Of a DNA stretch of 64,000 nucleotides, positions 44,313 to 55,242 are shown piece by piece. The stretch is from the NCBI RefSeq assembly GCF_014202495.1, contig NZ_JACHHA010000003.1:1-64000 (forward strand). Direction: 5' to 3'. A model generated the notes under the pieces. That model saw only the letters and a list, made by a program, of their open reading frames with translations. It was not told the origin of the DNA and ran no database searches. Each line of letters begins with the position of its first letter. Positions within the stretch are counted from its first letter, which is position 1. Source of the stretch: Cerasibacillus quisquiliarum (lineage in GTDB: Bacteria; Bacillota; Bacilli; Bacillales; Amphibacillaceae). Both the position numbers and the translations under genes were made by a program.

Positions 44313-46238
44313 ATGAAGCGTGTATCAACTGTCATTGTGAAAAGACGATTAGTTACTGTTTTTCTTTTTGGAATGCTTGTTTTCGGAATTATCATACTTC
44401 GATTAGGTTATGTTCAATTTGTTTCAGGTAAAGAACTATCAAATTTAGCTGATGAATCATGGAGTCGAGACATTCTTTTTGAACCCGAACGTGGACGGAT
44501 TGTTGATAAAAATGGTGTCATCATGGGGGAAAACATCACTGCTCCTTCAATTGTCATCATTCCACGACAGGTGAAAAACAAACAAGAAACAGCAAAAAAT
44601 TTAGCTCATATTTTACAAATATCTGAAACACGTGCGTTAGAATATGTAACAAAAAAGTCAAGTACGGTAGATATTCGTCCTGAGGGGAAAAAGATTTCTA
44701 AGGAGCAGGAAGAAGCAATCCGTTCATTAAATATGCCAGGTATATATTTAGCAAAAGATTCTAAGAGACATTATCCATTCGGTCATCATTTAGCCCATGT
44801 GTTAGGATTCACCGGGATTGATAATCAAGGTTTAATGGGCCTAGAATTGTATCATGATGAATTACTAAAAGGTAAAAAAGGGCGCCTATCTTATTATTCA
44901 GATGCTAAAGGCGGTAAAATTGAAAAACATGCCGATGTCTATCAGCCACCAACAGATGGATTAGATTTAAAAACAACAATTGACTCACGCATTCAAGAGA
45001 TTATGGAACGTGAATTAGATTTAGCTGAAGCTAAATATAATCCAGATGGTGCCATAGCTATTGCGGTTAATCCTAACGACGGAAGTGTTTTAGGAATGGC
45101 ATCAAGACCAACTTTTCATCCTGAAGCGTATCAGCAAGTAGATCCGGAAGTATATGGACGAAATTTACCTATTTGGATGACATTTGAACCAGGATCCACG
45201 TTTAAAATTATTACACTTGCAGCCTCACTAGAGGAAAATCTAATTGACTTAAAGAAAGATACGTATCATGACCAAGGATTTGTTAAGGTCGGTGGATCTC
45301 GTTTACGGTGTTGGAAAAGTGGCGGCCATGGCTCACAAACTTTTTTAGAAGTTGTAGAAAATTCTTGCAACCCTGGCTTTGTACATCTTGGACAATTACT
45401 AGGACCAGATAAATTATTTAGTTATATTAATAAATTTGGATTCGGTTCAAAAACAGGCATTGATTTACAAGGTGAAGGAACAGGGATATTATTTAAACGA
45501 GAAAATATTGGTCCTGTTGAATTAGCGACGACTTCCTTTGGACAAGGTGTTTCAGTTACACCGATTCAACAAGTCATGGCGGTATCAGCTGCTATTAATG
45601 GTGGATATTTGTATGAACCATATGTAGCTAAGGCATGGTTAGATCCACAAACTGGAAAGGAAGTGAAAACATATAAACCTGTATTAAAAGAACGGGTTAT
45701 TTCTGATAAAACATCAAAAGAAGTTAGACAAGCCTTAGAAAGTGTTGTAGCAAATGGAACAGGTCGACCAGCATATGTCGATGGCTATCGTGTTGGTGGT
45801 AAAACAGGAACGGCACAAAAGGTTGGACGCGATGGCCGGTATATGGCAAATAATCATATCGTATCTTTTATCGGTTTTGCACCAAGTGATAACCCGGAAA
45901 TTGTTGTCTATGTGGCAATTGATAATCCGAAAGGAACGGTTCAATTTGGTGGTGTTGTCGCAGCGCCAATTGTTGGGCAAATCATTGAAGATAGTTTAAG
46001 TATATTAGGTGTCGAACGTAGGAAAGATGGGTTAGAGAAGAAAACTCAATGGCCAGATATACCGAAAGTTAAAGTCCCAGACTTTAGAGGAAAAAGACTA
46101 GACGAATTGGTAACTGATTTAACGAATCTTGCACTTGAAGTCGAAGGGGAAGGAGAAATTATTTTAGATCAGTCTCCAGAAGCAGGTGTTATGGTCGAAC
46201 AAGGATCGACAATTAGATTATATGTTAGTGATAAATAG
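44313..46238 (+). CDS. spoVD: Sporulation-specific penicillin-binding protein SpoVD
   Basis: 641-aa class B PBP needed for spore cortex synthesis. N-terminal membrane anchor (about 13-33), transpeptidase SxxK in FEPGSTFKI (Ser295), SxN as SCN in VENSCNPGFV, KTG in GGKTGTAQ, and one C-terminal PASTA domain (VPDFRGKRLDELVTDL). ATG 44313 after GAGGAG; the frame extends upstream to 44277 without SD. Paralogue of pbpB. In B. subtilis its partner is SpoVE. Confidence 0.95.
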   Translation: MKRVSTVIVKRRLVTVFLFGMLVFGIIILRLGYVQFVSGKELSNLADESWSRDILFEPERGRIVDKNGVIMGENITAPSIVIIPRQVKNKQETAKNLAHILQISETRALEYVTKKSSTVDIRPEGKKISKEQEEAIRSLNMPGIYLAKDSKRHYPFGHHLAHVLGFTGIDNQGLMGLELYHDELLKGKKGRLSYYSDAKGGKIEKHADVYQPPTDGLDLKTTIDSRIQEIMERELDLAEAKYNPDGAIAIAVNPNDGSVLGMASRPTFHPEAYQQVDPEVYGRNLPIWMTFEPGSTFKIITLAASLEENLIDLKKDTYHDQGFVKVGGSRLRCWKSGGHGSQTFLEVVENSCNPGFVHLGQLLGPDKLFSYINKFGFGSKTGIDLQGEGTGILFKRENIGPVELATTSFGQGVSVTPIQQVMAVSAAINGGYLYEPYVAKAWLDPQTGKEVKTYKPVLKERVISDKTSKEVRQALESVVANGTGRPAYVDGYRVGGKTGTAQKVGRDGRYMANNHIVSFIGFAPSDNPEIVVYVAIDNPKGTVQFGGVVAAPIVGQIIEDSLSILGVERRKDGLEKKTQWPDIPKVKVPDFRGKRLDELVTDLTNLALEVEGEGEIILDQSPEAGVMVEQGSTIRLYVSDK

Positions 46239-46282
46239 AGCTTAATATATTATATATAACAATCGAGATTATTGTATGAGTT

Positions 46283-46291
46283 TGGTATAAT
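46283..46291 (+). promoter_or_regulatory. Extended -10 promoter for the murE operon
   Basis: TGGTATAAT is a perfect extended -10 (TGn plus TATAAT) in the 119-bp spoVD-murE gap; no good -35, as expected for this promoter class. It would separate mur gene expression from spoVD. Confidence 0.6.
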
Positions 46292-46357
46292 AATTGAAGT
46301 GTCTTTCGAAGCGTATTTAATATATCAATTTGGTTTCAAGAGAGGATGTTGTGATAA

Positions 46358-47845
46358 ATGAAATTAATTCAATTGCTTAAAAGTCTTGCTTTTTATCGGA
46401 CAACACAACCTATCGACGATCATATAGAAATTACAGATATTCATGTTGATTCACGTCAAGTGACAAGCGGCTCGCTATTTGTTTGTATAAGAGGATTTAC
46501 CGTCGATGGACATGATTTTGTAGAAGAAGCAGTTCAGAAAGGTGCAACAGCAATTATTGCTGAAAAGCTAATAAAGCATAATGAGAATATTCCAGTTATT
46601 TACGTATCAGATACGACACGTGCCTTAGCAATGCTCTCTGTTCACTTTTATAATGATCCGACAAATGAATTGGAATTAATTGGAGTTACAGGAACAAATG
46701 GTAAAACGACAATCACTTATTTATTAGAGACAATTTTTAAAGCAAATCAACAACGAACAGGTGTGATAGGTACCATTCAAATGAAAATTAATGACAAAGC
46801 GATTGAGACGAATAATACGACACCAGATGCTCTTAATTTACAGAAGGCTTTTAGAAAGATGAGAGATGAGGATGTTAATGTCGCGATGATGGAGGTCTCA
46901 TCTCATGCTCTAGATCAAGGTAGAGTATTTGGGTGTCGATTTGATACAGCTATTTTTACAAATTTATCACAAGACCACCTTGATTATCATAAAGATATGA
47001 ATGACTATTTACGAGCCAAGTCATTATTATTTTCACAACTTGGTAATGATTACCCATTGAATCAGAAACGTTTTGCTATTATTAATGAAGATGATGTAGC
47101 GAGTGCGTTATTAAAGAAAAGCACAGGACAGTATGTTTTAACATACGGTTATCATAAACAAGCTGATGTGATGGCAAAGAATGTTAAATTACATATTGAC
47201 CATACGTCGTTCCAGCTCGAAACACCAATCGGTTCAATTGACATTCAAAGTCGTCTCATTGGCTTATTTAATGTGTATAATATGCTAGCAGCGGCAAGTG
47301 CTGCTATCTGTCACAATGTTTCATTACATACGATAAAAGAAGCTTTAGAAAGTATGACAGGAGTAGACGGGCGCTTCGAACCTGTTGTAGTCGGTCAAGA
47401 TTTTGGTGTTATTGTTGACTATGCACATACACCAGATTCATTAGAAAATGTATTAACGACAATCCAAGAGTTTGCGAATAAAAAAATAACCGTTGTCGTC
47501 GGCTGTGGTGGAGATCGTGACCGTTCAAAGCGACCTCTTATGGCCCAAGTCGCTGTAAAGTATGCAGATGAGGCTGTTTTTACATCCGATAATCCGCGTA
47601 CAGAAGATCCTAATCAAATCATTGAAGATATGGTGCAAGGCTTAAATGAGAAAGAAACGAATTATACTGTCATAGTCGATCGTAAAAAGGCGATTGAGTA
47701 TGCTATTCAAAAAGCAGAATCAGAAGATATCGTCATTATTGCTGGAAAAGGCCATGAAACATATCAACAAATTGGAACAGAAAAAATTCATTTTGACGAT
47801 AGGGAAGTAGCAAGAGAAGCTATTAAAAATAAGGGGAATTGCTAA
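46358..47845 (+). CDS. murE: UDP-MurNAc-L-Ala-D-Glu:meso-DAP ligase
   Basis: 495-aa Mur ligase adding the third stem-peptide residue. P-loop GVTGTNGKTT (109-118), central EVSSHALDQGRV, and the DNPRTEDP motif, whose Asn-Arg pair selects meso-diaminopimelate rather than lysine. The wall is therefore predicted A1-gamma type. It overlaps murF by one nucleotide (TAATG). Confidence 0.96.
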   Translation: MKLIQLLKSLAFYRTTQPIDDHIEITDIHVDSRQVTSGSLFVCIRGFTVDGHDFVEEAVQKGATAIIAEKLIKHNENIPVIYVSDTTRALAMLSVHFYNDPTNELELIGVTGTNGKTTITYLLETIFKANQQRTGVIGTIQMKINDKAIETNNTTPDALNLQKAFRKMRDEDVNVAMMEVSSHALDQGRVFGCRFDTAIFTNLSQDHLDYHKDMNDYLRAKSLLFSQLGNDYPLNQKRFAIINEDDVASALLKKSTGQYVLTYGYHKQADVMAKNVKLHIDHTSFQLETPIGSIDIQSRLIGLFNVYNMLAAASAAICHNVSLHTIKEALESMTGVDGRFEPVVVGQDFGVIVDYAHTPDSLENVLTTIQEFANKKITVVVGCGGDRDRSKRPLMAQVAVKYADEAVFTSDNPRTEDPNQIIEDMVQGLNEKETNYTVIVDRKKAIEYAIQKAESEDIVIIAGKGHETYQQIGTEKIHFDDREVAREAIKNKGNC

Positions 47846-49209
47846 TGTTGTTTACTATTCACGATTTAATACAACTATTTCCGAATACTAAAGGAAACAT
47901 TGTTAACAGCACGACTATTCAATCTGTTTCAACGGATAGTCGAAAAAAAATGGTAGATGCCCTATTTGTTCCCATTATTGGAGAAAATTTTGATGGACAT
48001 GATTATCTGGCTGAGGCTATATCTCATGGAGCCATTGCGGCATTATGGGACAATGAAACGGAAATTCCAGCATCGATACCAAATGGATTTCCTTTGTTAT
48101 TAGTAGATGATACAATAAAGGCTTTACAACAACTTAGTCAATATTATCGAAGGAAAATCAACCCATTAGTGATAGGTATCACAGGCTCAAACGGTAAGAC
48201 AACTACAAAAGATCTTGTCGGCCAAATTTTAAAAACAACATTTAAAACACATGTAACAAAAGGGAATTTTAACAATCATATTGGTTTACCTTTGACAGTT
48301 CTATCTATGCCACGTGATACAGAGATGCTCGTTTTAGAAATGGGAATGAATCATGCTGGAGAAATGACATTATTAGCAAATATTGCTGAACCAGATGTAG
48401 CAATTATTACAAATATAGGGGAATCACATATCGAGTACCTCGGCTCACGTGAAAATATTGCAAAAGCTAAATTAGAAATACTATCTGGATTAAAAAAGAA
48501 CGGTCTTTTAATTATAGATGGAGATGAACCACTTTTATCAAGGAATTTTATTTCATATCAAAAAATTGGAATCGGTACGACAGAAAAGGCAGATGTGTTG
48601 TTAAAAGATATTAAATTAACAAATAAAGGAACGACATTTACTATTAATGATCAAACATATCAAATACCTTTATATGGAATACATCATGCAAAAAATGCAT
48701 CTTTTGCAATTGTTTTAGGAGAACATTTAAATCTCGATGAACATATGATTAAAAAGGCGCTCCAACAACCACATATGACAGATATGCGCTTTGAAATGCT
48801 TAAAGGGATAAACGGTGTCACACTTATTAATGATGCCTATAATGCTTCACCAACATCGATGAAGGCCTCAATAGACGTTATCAATCAGTTACAAGGATAC
48901 AAAGAAAAAGTTCTTGTTCTAGGCGATATGTTTGAATTAGGTACTGAGAAAGAAGAGTGGCATCGTTCTATTGCTCATGTCATCGATGAAGAAATTAATG
49001 CTCTTTTTACAATTGGTGATTATGCACATATGATTGCAGATGAAGTGAATAAACAAGGAAAGCAAATATCATGTTATCAAGTTAAGTCAATCAATACATT
49101 TCTAAAACAAATTAGGCCATATGTGCATAAAGATGCCTTAATTTTATTTAAAGCATCACGTGGAATGAGGCTAGAAGACTGGATGGAGAAATTATTATTA
49201 GATAAATAA
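47845..49209 (+). CDS. murF: UDP-MurNAc-tripeptide:D-Ala-D-Ala ligase
   Basis: 454-aa Mur ligase completing the pentapeptide. P-loop [24 protein letters not shown] and NDAYNASPTSMKASID are family motifs. ATG 47845 overlaps the murE stop. In B. subtilis murF lies elsewhere (next to ddl); here it is inside the dcw cluster between murE and mraY, the order seen in many other bacteria. Confidence 0.95.
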   Translation: MLFTIHDLIQLFPNTKGNIVNSTTIQSVSTDSRKKMVDALFVPIIGENFDGHDYLAEAISHGAIAALWDNETEIPASIPNGFPLLLVDDTIKALQQLSQYYRRKINPLVIGITGSNGKTTTKDLVGQILKTTFKTHVTKGNFNNHIGLPLTVLSMPRDTEMLVLEMGMNHAGEMTLLANIAEPDVAIITNIGESHIEYLGSRENIAKAKLEILSGLKKNGLLIIDGDEPLLSRNFISYQKIGIGTTEKADVLLKDIKLTNKGTTFTINDQTYQIPLYGIHHAKNASFAIVLGEHLNLDEHMIKKALQQPHMTDMRFEMLKGINGVTLINDAYNASPTSMKASIDVINQLQGYKEKVLVLGDMFELGTEKEEWHRSIAHVIDEEINALFTIGDYAHMIADEVNKQGKQISCYQVKSINTFLKQIRPYVHKDALILFKASRGMRLEDWMEKLLLDK

Positions 49210-49259
49210 GTTTACGTTATTATATGTTATATTTGGACGGTTATTTGTAAGGAGGAAGT

Positions 49260-50249
49260 ATGTTGAATATATCTGTATTAATTATAACGATCTTAATAGG
49301 ATTTTTGATTACCGTCCTTTTATCACCAGTATTTATTCCATTTTTAAGGCGTTTAAAATTTGGACAAAGTATACGGGAAGAAGGACCACAATCACATATG
49401 AAAAAGACAGGTACTCCAACAATGGGTGGCATCGTCATTGTCTTTAGTATTGTTGTCACATCACTTATCATGACTTATAAATTTACTGGAAAATTTGGTA
49501 CCTATGAACTGTGGCTATTAATATTTGTATTAGTTGGCTATGGGTTACTTGGGTTTCTTGATGATTTTATTAAAGTGGCGATGAAGCGTAATCTCGGATT
49601 AACTTCAAAACAAAAAATGCTTGGACAAATCGTGATTGCGTTAGTTTTTTATTTTATATTACGTTCTCAAGACTTTCCAACAACAATCCATATTCCTGGA
49701 ACATCAATTGAATGGGAATTAGGTTGGTTCTATGCATTTTTAATTATTTTTATGTTAGTTGGCTCATCAAATGCTGTGAATTTAACGGATGGTTTAGATG
49801 GTCTTTTAGCAGGCACAGCGGCGATTGCATTTGGAACATATGGTATTTTAGCATGGCAAACATCACTCCATAGTGAAATAACAATCTTTACGCTTTCGGT
49901 CGTTGGTGCTTTACTCGGATTTCTCGTTTTTAATGCTCATCCAGCTAAAGTCTTTATGGGAGATACGGGTTCATTGGCACTTGGAGGAGCGATTGCTGCA
50001 GTAGCTATTTTGACAAAATTAGAAATACTTCTCGTTATTATTGGAGGGGTATTTGTCATTGAAACACTATCTGTCATTATTCAGGTGATATCTTTTAAGA
50101 CGACAGGAAAAAGGGTTTTTAAAATGAGCCCGTTGCACCATCATTATGAATTACTAGGATGGTCAGAGTGGCGTGTCGTTACTACTTTTTGGATGGTTGG
50201 GTTACTTTTCTCAGCTCTCGGAATTTATATTGAGGTGTGGCTAGGATGA
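49260..50249 (+). CDS. mraY: Phospho-MurNAc-pentapeptide translocase
   Basis: 329-aa ten-helix membrane enzyme forming lipid I. Signatures are [28 protein letters not shown] (with the catalytic Asp pair), [15 protein letters not shown] and [12 protein letters not shown], plus [30 protein letters not shown]. Overlaps murD by 4 nt (ATGA). Confidence 0.97.
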   Translation: MLNISVLIITILIGFLITVLLSPVFIPFLRRLKFGQSIREEGPQSHMKKTGTPTMGGIVIVFSIVVTSLIMTYKFTGKFGTYELWLLIFVLVGYGLLGFLDDFIKVAMKRNLGLTSKQKMLGQIVIALVFYFILRSQDFPTTIHIPGTSIEWELGWFYAFLIIFMLVGSSNAVNLTDGLDGLLAGTAAIAFGTYGILAWQTSLHSEITIFTLSVVGALLGFLVFNAHPAKVFMGDTGSLALGGAIAAVAILTKLEILLVIIGGVFVIETLSVIIQVISFKTTGKRVFKMSPLHHHYELLGWSEWRVVTTFWMVGLLFSALGIYIEVWLG

Positions 50250-51595
50250 ATACATTATCTGAATTTCCTTATACAGATGTGCTCGTCTTAGGTCTAGCTA
50301 AGAGTGGGACTGCAGCAACATCAATTTTATTAGAAAATGGTTGTCGTGTTCGGGTTAATGATTTAAAAACGAAAGAAAATGATCCGATTGTAAAGGAACT
50401 TAACCGTCTTGGAGCAGATATCATCGTTGGCTCTCATCCTTTAAATGTTTTAGATGGAATCGAAGTTGTGATTAAAAATCCTGGCATTCCTTATTCTAAT
50501 TCTATATTACAAGAAGCAATCAAGCGAAACATTCCGATTTTAACTGAAATTGAATTGGCAAGTTATTTGGCAACAGATCGAATGATTGGTATTACTGGTT
50601 CTAATGGGAAAACAACAACGACGACACTTGTTACAAACATGCTTTTAAATAGTAAGCAAAAGGTAAAAGTAGCAGGAAACATCGGAACTGTTGCATCTGA
50701 AGTCGCCAGAGATTTACAGGAAGATGAACAGCTTGTGCTTGAGCTTTCATCGTTTCAATTATTAGGTATTGATACGTTTCGCCCTAAAATTGCAGTACTG
50801 TTAAATATATTTGAAGCACATCTTGATTATCACTTGACGATGAAAAATTACATTCAGGCTAAGGCAAATATTATTAAAAACCAAGGTGCATCTGATTACT
50901 TTATTTATAATGCAGATGATCCAGTTGTCAGCCAAATAGCAGAACAAGCTTGTGCGATTAAAGTACCGTTTTCATTAAAAAAACGATTAACAAACGGTGC
51001 ATGGATAGACGAATCAACTGTTTATTATAAAACAAAGAAAATTATTGAACGAGAGGAAATTGCTCTAGTTGGTTCACATAATATGGCAAATATTTTAGCA
51101 GCAATAAGTACAGCGATCATTGCGGGAGCAACGATTGATGGTATAAAAGAAGTATTGAGAACCTTTACAGGTGTTAAACATCGACTACAGTATGTTACTG
51201 AAGTGAATGGGCGAACCTTTTATAATGATTCTAAGGCGACGAATGTATTAGCAACTGAAAAAGCACTTGCATCATTTACGAAGCCGACTATTTTACTTGC
51301 TGGTGGCCTTGATCGTGGGAATGACTTTTTCGATTTAATTCCTTATTTAAAAGCAGTAAAAGCATTGGTATTATTTGGAGAAACAAAAGAAAAGATAGCA
51401 CATATCGGTAAAAAAGCTGGGATAAAAAATATTCAATTTGCAAAAAATGTAGAAGATGCGACTGAAATTGCATACAACATTTCTGATGTGGGAGATGTTA
51501 TTTTATTGTCTCCAGCTTGTGCAAGTTGGGATCAATATAAAACATTCGAACAAAGAGGTGACATGTTTATACAAGCTGTGCATAGATTGAAGTAG
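50246..51595 (+). CDS. murD: UDP-MurNAc-L-alanine:D-glutamate ligase
   Basis: 449-aa Mur ligase. N-terminal Rossmann domain ([13 protein letters not shown]), P-loop [24 protein letters not shown] and [20 protein letters not shown] at the C-terminus. ATG 50246 overlaps the mraY stop; GAGGTGTGG provides the SD. Confidence 0.96.
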   Translation: MNTLSEFPYTDVLVLGLAKSGTAATSILLENGCRVRVNDLKTKENDPIVKELNRLGADIIVGSHPLNVLDGIEVVIKNPGIPYSNSILQEAIKRNIPILTEIELASYLATDRMIGITGSNGKTTTTTLVTNMLLNSKQKVKVAGNIGTVASEVARDLQEDEQLVLELSSFQLLGIDTFRPKIAVLLNIFEAHLDYHLTMKNYIQAKANIIKNQGASDYFIYNADDPVVSQIAEQACAIKVPFSLKKRLTNGAWIDESTVYYKTKKIIEREEIALVGSHNMANILAAISTAIIAGATIDGIKEVLRTFTGVKHRLQYVTEVNGRTFYNDSKATNVLATEKALASFTKPTILLAGGLDRGNDFFDLIPYLKAVKALVLFGETKEKIAHIGKKAGIKNIQFAKNVEDATEIAYNISDVGDVILLSPACASWDQYKTFEQRGDMFIQAVHRLK

Positions 51596-51673
51596 GGGCT
51601 TGTTTTATAACGTTACCTCAAATAATAAATGAAAACATGCCCCGAAACTATAGAAGTTGAGGGGTGTTTTCTT

Positions 51674-52783
51674 TTGGTAAGAAAAGAATCTGTTAAATCA
51701 CATCCAGACTATATATTATTAACTGTTATTATTGCGTTATTACTTTTAGGCATTATAATGGTGTTTACATCATCGTATATCTGGGCGGAGTACAAATATG
51801 ATGATATGTTTTTCTTTGTAAAACGTCAGCTATTATTTGCTTCTGTTGGCGTGATAGGGATGATTATTATCATGTCAATTCCCTATCATTTTTGGATGGT
51901 ATATTCGAAAGTTATTTTATTAGTATGTTTCTTATTGTTAATGATTGTTTTAATACCAGGCATTGGCATGGTACGTGGTGGTGCACAGAGTTGGATTGGG
52001 GTTGGTGCGTTTAGTATTCAACCATCTGAATTTGTTAAATTAGGTTTAATTATATTTTTGTCAAAGAAATTGGCTACAAATCAAAAACATATCACCTCTT
52101 TCAAAAGAGGTTTTTTACCGCTTTTGTTATTGGTTTTTACTATATTTGGCTTAATCATGTTGCAACCAGATCTAGGAACAGGAGTGGTTCTAGTTTTAAC
52201 ATGTATGGTATTGTTATTCGTTGGTGGTGCACGTATTCTTCATTTTATAGGGCTAGCTTTAATAGGGAGCATTGCTTTCATTTTTTTAATTTTATCTGCA
52301 CCATATCGTATAAGTCGTATTACTGCTTTCTTAAATCCTTGGGAAGACCCACTAGGTGATGGATTCCAGATTATTCAATCTCTATATGCACTTGGACCAG
52401 GTGGTTTAATGGGAACGGGTCTTGGTAATAGTTTGCAAAAGTACTTTTATTTACCTGAACCACAAACAGACTTCATCTTCGCTATTTTAGGGGAAGAGTT
52501 AGGTTTTATCGGTGCTGGATTTGTTATTTGTTTATTTGCACTGTTTTTTTGGCGTGGTATAAAAGTCTCACTTGAATCGCCTGATCATTTTGGTAGATAT
52601 TTGGCATTAGGAATTGTGAGTTTAGTAACAATTCAAACGCTCATAAATATCAGTGTTGTCATCGGTCTAATTCCAGTCACTGGTATTACACTACCGTACT
52701 TAAGTTACGGTGGCTCTTCACTTACATTAACACTTTGCTCCTCAGGAATTTTATTGAACATTAGTAAAATGACTTTTCATTAA
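51674..52783 (+). CDS. spoVE: Stage V sporulation protein E (SEDS glycosyltransferase)
   Basis: 369 aa from TTG 51674, preceded by TGAGGGGTG; the ATG at 51629 lies before this SD. SEDS signatures: SWIGVGAFSIQPSEFVKLG, QPDLGTG, ALGPGGLMGTGLGNSLQKYFYLPEPQTDFIFAILGEELG and PYLSYGGSSL. Closer in length and position (murD-spoVE) to SpoVE than to FtsW. Probably polymerises spore peptidoglycan with SpoVD. murG and murB, which normally follow, are absent. Confidence 0.93.
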   Translation: MVRKESVKSHPDYILLTVIIALLLLGIIMVFTSSYIWAEYKYDDMFFFVKRQLLFASVGVIGMIIIMSIPYHFWMVYSKVILLVCFLLLMIVLIPGIGMVRGGAQSWIGVGAFSIQPSEFVKLGLIIFLSKKLATNQKHITSFKRGFLPLLLLVFTIFGLIMLQPDLGTGVVLVLTCMVLLFVGGARILHFIGLALIGSIAFIFLILSAPYRISRITAFLNPWEDPLGDGFQIIQSLYALGPGGLMGTGLGNSLQKYFYLPEPQTDFIFAILGEELGFIGAGFVICLFALFFWRGIKVSLESPDHFGRYLALGIVSLVTIQTLINISVVIGLIPVTGITLPYLSYGGSSLTLTLCSSGILLNISKMTFH

Positions 52784-52915
52784 ATTTCCTTACAATAATT
52801 ATGAAGTATTTATAAGAAACTTTAGTACAGCACTATCTGTTCCATGCCATGTTATGTTATAATTCAGTTAACAAAGAAATACCTTTGTTAATTCTTTATA
52901 AAGGAAGAAATGAAG

Positions 52916-53665
52916 ATGGAAGATAAGAAAGTTGTTTCTATAGAGGATCATATTCCTAAGTTGAAACAAGCAAGAAAGAAAAAAGCGAATAGAAGACTCA
53001 TTTTTTACCTCTTTATTTTTTTCTTTTTAGTAACAATTATCGTTTATTTACAAACCCCGTTAAGTGACATTAAAACCATTTCAATTCATGGAAATCATTT
53101 ACTTGAAGAAAAAGAGATTTTAGAAATGAGTGGTCTTGAAATATCTCAAAATATATGGGCCATCAATAAACGTAAAATCAAAAAAAGATTGGAAAAGCAC
53201 CCTCTAGTAAAAGAAGCAAGTATAACACGTCAATTGCCATGGGAAATTACAGTTAATCTAACAGAGTATAAACATATAGGTTTTATCAAAAAGAAAGAAA
53301 ACTTTTATCCCATTCTTAGTGATGGAACTGTAATTATGGAAAAGGAAAATACCCATATACGTGGAGATGCTCCTCTACTCATTGATTTTAAGGAGAAGAA
53401 GTATTTGGAAGAAATGACTCAGGAGCTTTCGCAACTCCCTGTAGCAATTGCCCACTTAATATCAGAAATTCATTGGAAACCATCAGAGAAGAACAAAAAT
53501 AAAATTCTACTTTATATGAATGATGGTTACACTGTATCAGCAACAATTCGAGATTTCTCCAAAAAAATGGAACTTTATCCGTCCATTGTTTCCCAAATAG
53601 AAGAAGGTAAACAAGGAATCATTCATATTGGTGTTGGTACATATTTTCAAGAATTCAGGAATTAA
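52916..53665 (+). CDS. divIB: Cell division protein DivIB (FtsQ)
   Basis: 249-aa bitopic protein: basic cytoplasmic tail, one membrane helix (about 29-48), POTRA domain (about 50-120, ISIHGNHLLEEKEILEMSGLEISQNIWAINKRKIKKRLEKHPLVKEASITRQLPWEI) and beta domain. Divisome scaffold with FtsL/DivIC. ATG 52916 is better spaced from AAAGGAAG than ATG 52910. Directly follows spoVE here, across a 132-bp gap. Confidence 0.93.
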   Translation: MEDKKVVSIEDHIPKLKQARKKKANRRLIFYLFIFFFLVTIIVYLQTPLSDIKTISIHGNHLLEEKEILEMSGLEISQNIWAINKRKIKKRLEKHPLVKEASITRQLPWEITVNLTEYKHIGFIKKKENFYPILSDGTVIMEKENTHIRGDAPLLIDFKEKKYLEEMTQELSQLPVAIAHLISEIHWKPSEKNKNKILLYMNDGYTVSATIRDFSKKMELYPSIVSQIEEGKQGIIHIGVGTYFQEFRN

Positions 53666-53861
53666 TACCTATTTAAAGGTCTTTTATTCTATTAAATAGG
53701 ACTAAATTAATATCATTTAATCGTTTAATAGTGCAAATATCATAGATATATATTTATTTTTCTTTTAAAGTCCTATAAGATAGGATAATAAAGGAGTATT
53801 TGTATTATGATAGGTCATCTGAGAAAATAAACAGATGCGGATTGGTCGGAGGTGCCTTGAT

Positions 53862-55133
53862 TTGGATAATAATGAAATTTTAGTAAGCCTTGATATTGGT
53901 ACATCAAATATAAAAGTGATTATCGGAGAACTCATGAATGAATCCTTAAATATTATCGGAGTCGGAACTGCTCCATCTAATGGAATGAAAAAAGGAGCCA
54001 TTGTTGATATTGAAGAAACAGTTCAATCGATTCGTAATGCTGTTGAACAAGCAGAGCGAATGATTGGCATGAAAATTGAAAGTGCTGTTGTAGGGATAAG
54101 TGGGAATCATATTCAATTACAACCATGCCATGGGGTTGTAGCGGTTCAAAGTGAAGACCGTGAAATAGGTGATGAAGATGTCGCACGTGTTATTGAAGGT
54201 GCGCAAGTAATTTCTATTCCACCTGAACGAGAGATTATAGATGTCATTCCAGAGCAATTTATTGTCGATGGTTTAGAAGACATCACGGATCCACGTGGTA
54301 TGATTGGTGTTCGATTAGAAATGGAAGGGACAATTATAACGTGCTCTAAAACAATCTTACATAATACATTAAAATGTGTAGAACGAGCCGATATTCAGAT
54401 TGCAGATATTGTATTACAACCTTTAGCAGCAGGAGAAATCGCTCTATCGAAAGATGAAAAAAATCTTGGTGTTGCTTTAATTGATGTTGGCGGCGGTTGT
54501 ACAACCGTTTCAGTCTTTGAAAATGAACATCTCGTATCAACGAGTGTTGTGCCATTAGGTGGGGACAATATAACGAAGGACTTATCAATTGGTTTACGTA
54601 CAACTACTGATGAAGCTGAAGAGATTAAAGTAAACCATGGACATGCTTTTTATGAAGATGCCCGTGATGATGAAGTGTTTAAAGCGACTATTATTGGTAG
54701 TAATCGTAAAGAAACGTTCAACCAAGTTGATATTGCTGATATTATTGAAGCGAGATTGGAAGAAATTTATGCTTATGCCATAAGAGAAATTAGAAGCATG
54801 GGATACGATCATTTGCCTGGGGGATATGTATTAACAGGTGGAACGATGAAAATGCCAGGTGTATTAGAATTGGCACAAGATATATTCCAAGCGAATGTAA
54901 GAATTGCGATATCAGATTATATAGGAGTTAGAGAACCACAGTATACAGCTGGGGTCGGCATCTTGCAATTTGCTTATAAGAATGCGAAAATACAAGGAAA
55001 AGAATTATTCCCTGCTGTTATTATAACGGCTCAGGAAGTTCCTAAGAAAAAAGTTCGAAAACAAGATGCAACAAAAAAATCCGAGAAAAAGAAAAATGGG
55101 ATAGCCAATTTCTTCAAAAGTTTTTTCGAATAA
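53862..55133 (+). CDS. ftsA: Cell division protein FtsA
   Basis: 423-aa actin-like membrane tether of FtsZ. It starts at TTG 53862 (MDNNEILVSLDIGTSNIKVIIGE) after GGAGGTG; the ATG at 53835 lies upstream of that SD. Phosphate 1 (DIGTSNIKV), the 1C subdomain (about 85-165), phosphate 2 (LIDVGGGCTTVSVF) and adenosine motif (LTGGTMKMPGV) are present. The C-terminal amphipathic anchor KNGIANFFKSFFE is intact. Confidence 0.95.
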   Translation: MDNNEILVSLDIGTSNIKVIIGELMNESLNIIGVGTAPSNGMKKGAIVDIEETVQSIRNAVEQAERMIGMKIESAVVGISGNHIQLQPCHGVVAVQSEDREIGDEDVARVIEGAQVISIPPEREIIDVIPEQFIVDGLEDITDPRGMIGVRLEMEGTIITCSKTILHNTLKCVERADIQIADIVLQPLAAGEIALSKDEKNLGVALIDVGGGCTTVSVFENEHLVSTSVVPLGGDNITKDLSIGLRTTTDEAEEIKVNHGHAFYEDARDDEVFKATIIGSNRKETFNQVDIADIIEARLEEIYAYAIREIRSMGYDHLPGGYVLTGGTMKMPGVLELAQDIFQANVRIAISDYIGVREPQYTAGVGILQFAYKNAKIQGKELFPAVIITAQEVPKKKVRKQDATKKSEKKKNGIANFFKSFFE

Positions 55134-55242
55134 GTGAAAGATCATGCCTCTATAGGCTTGAACTCCTATTCGTCTCAGAAATAATGAAATAGTCATTTTA
55201 AAAGCGTATGGTGTAACTTTTGCATATTAGGAGGAAAAGATT

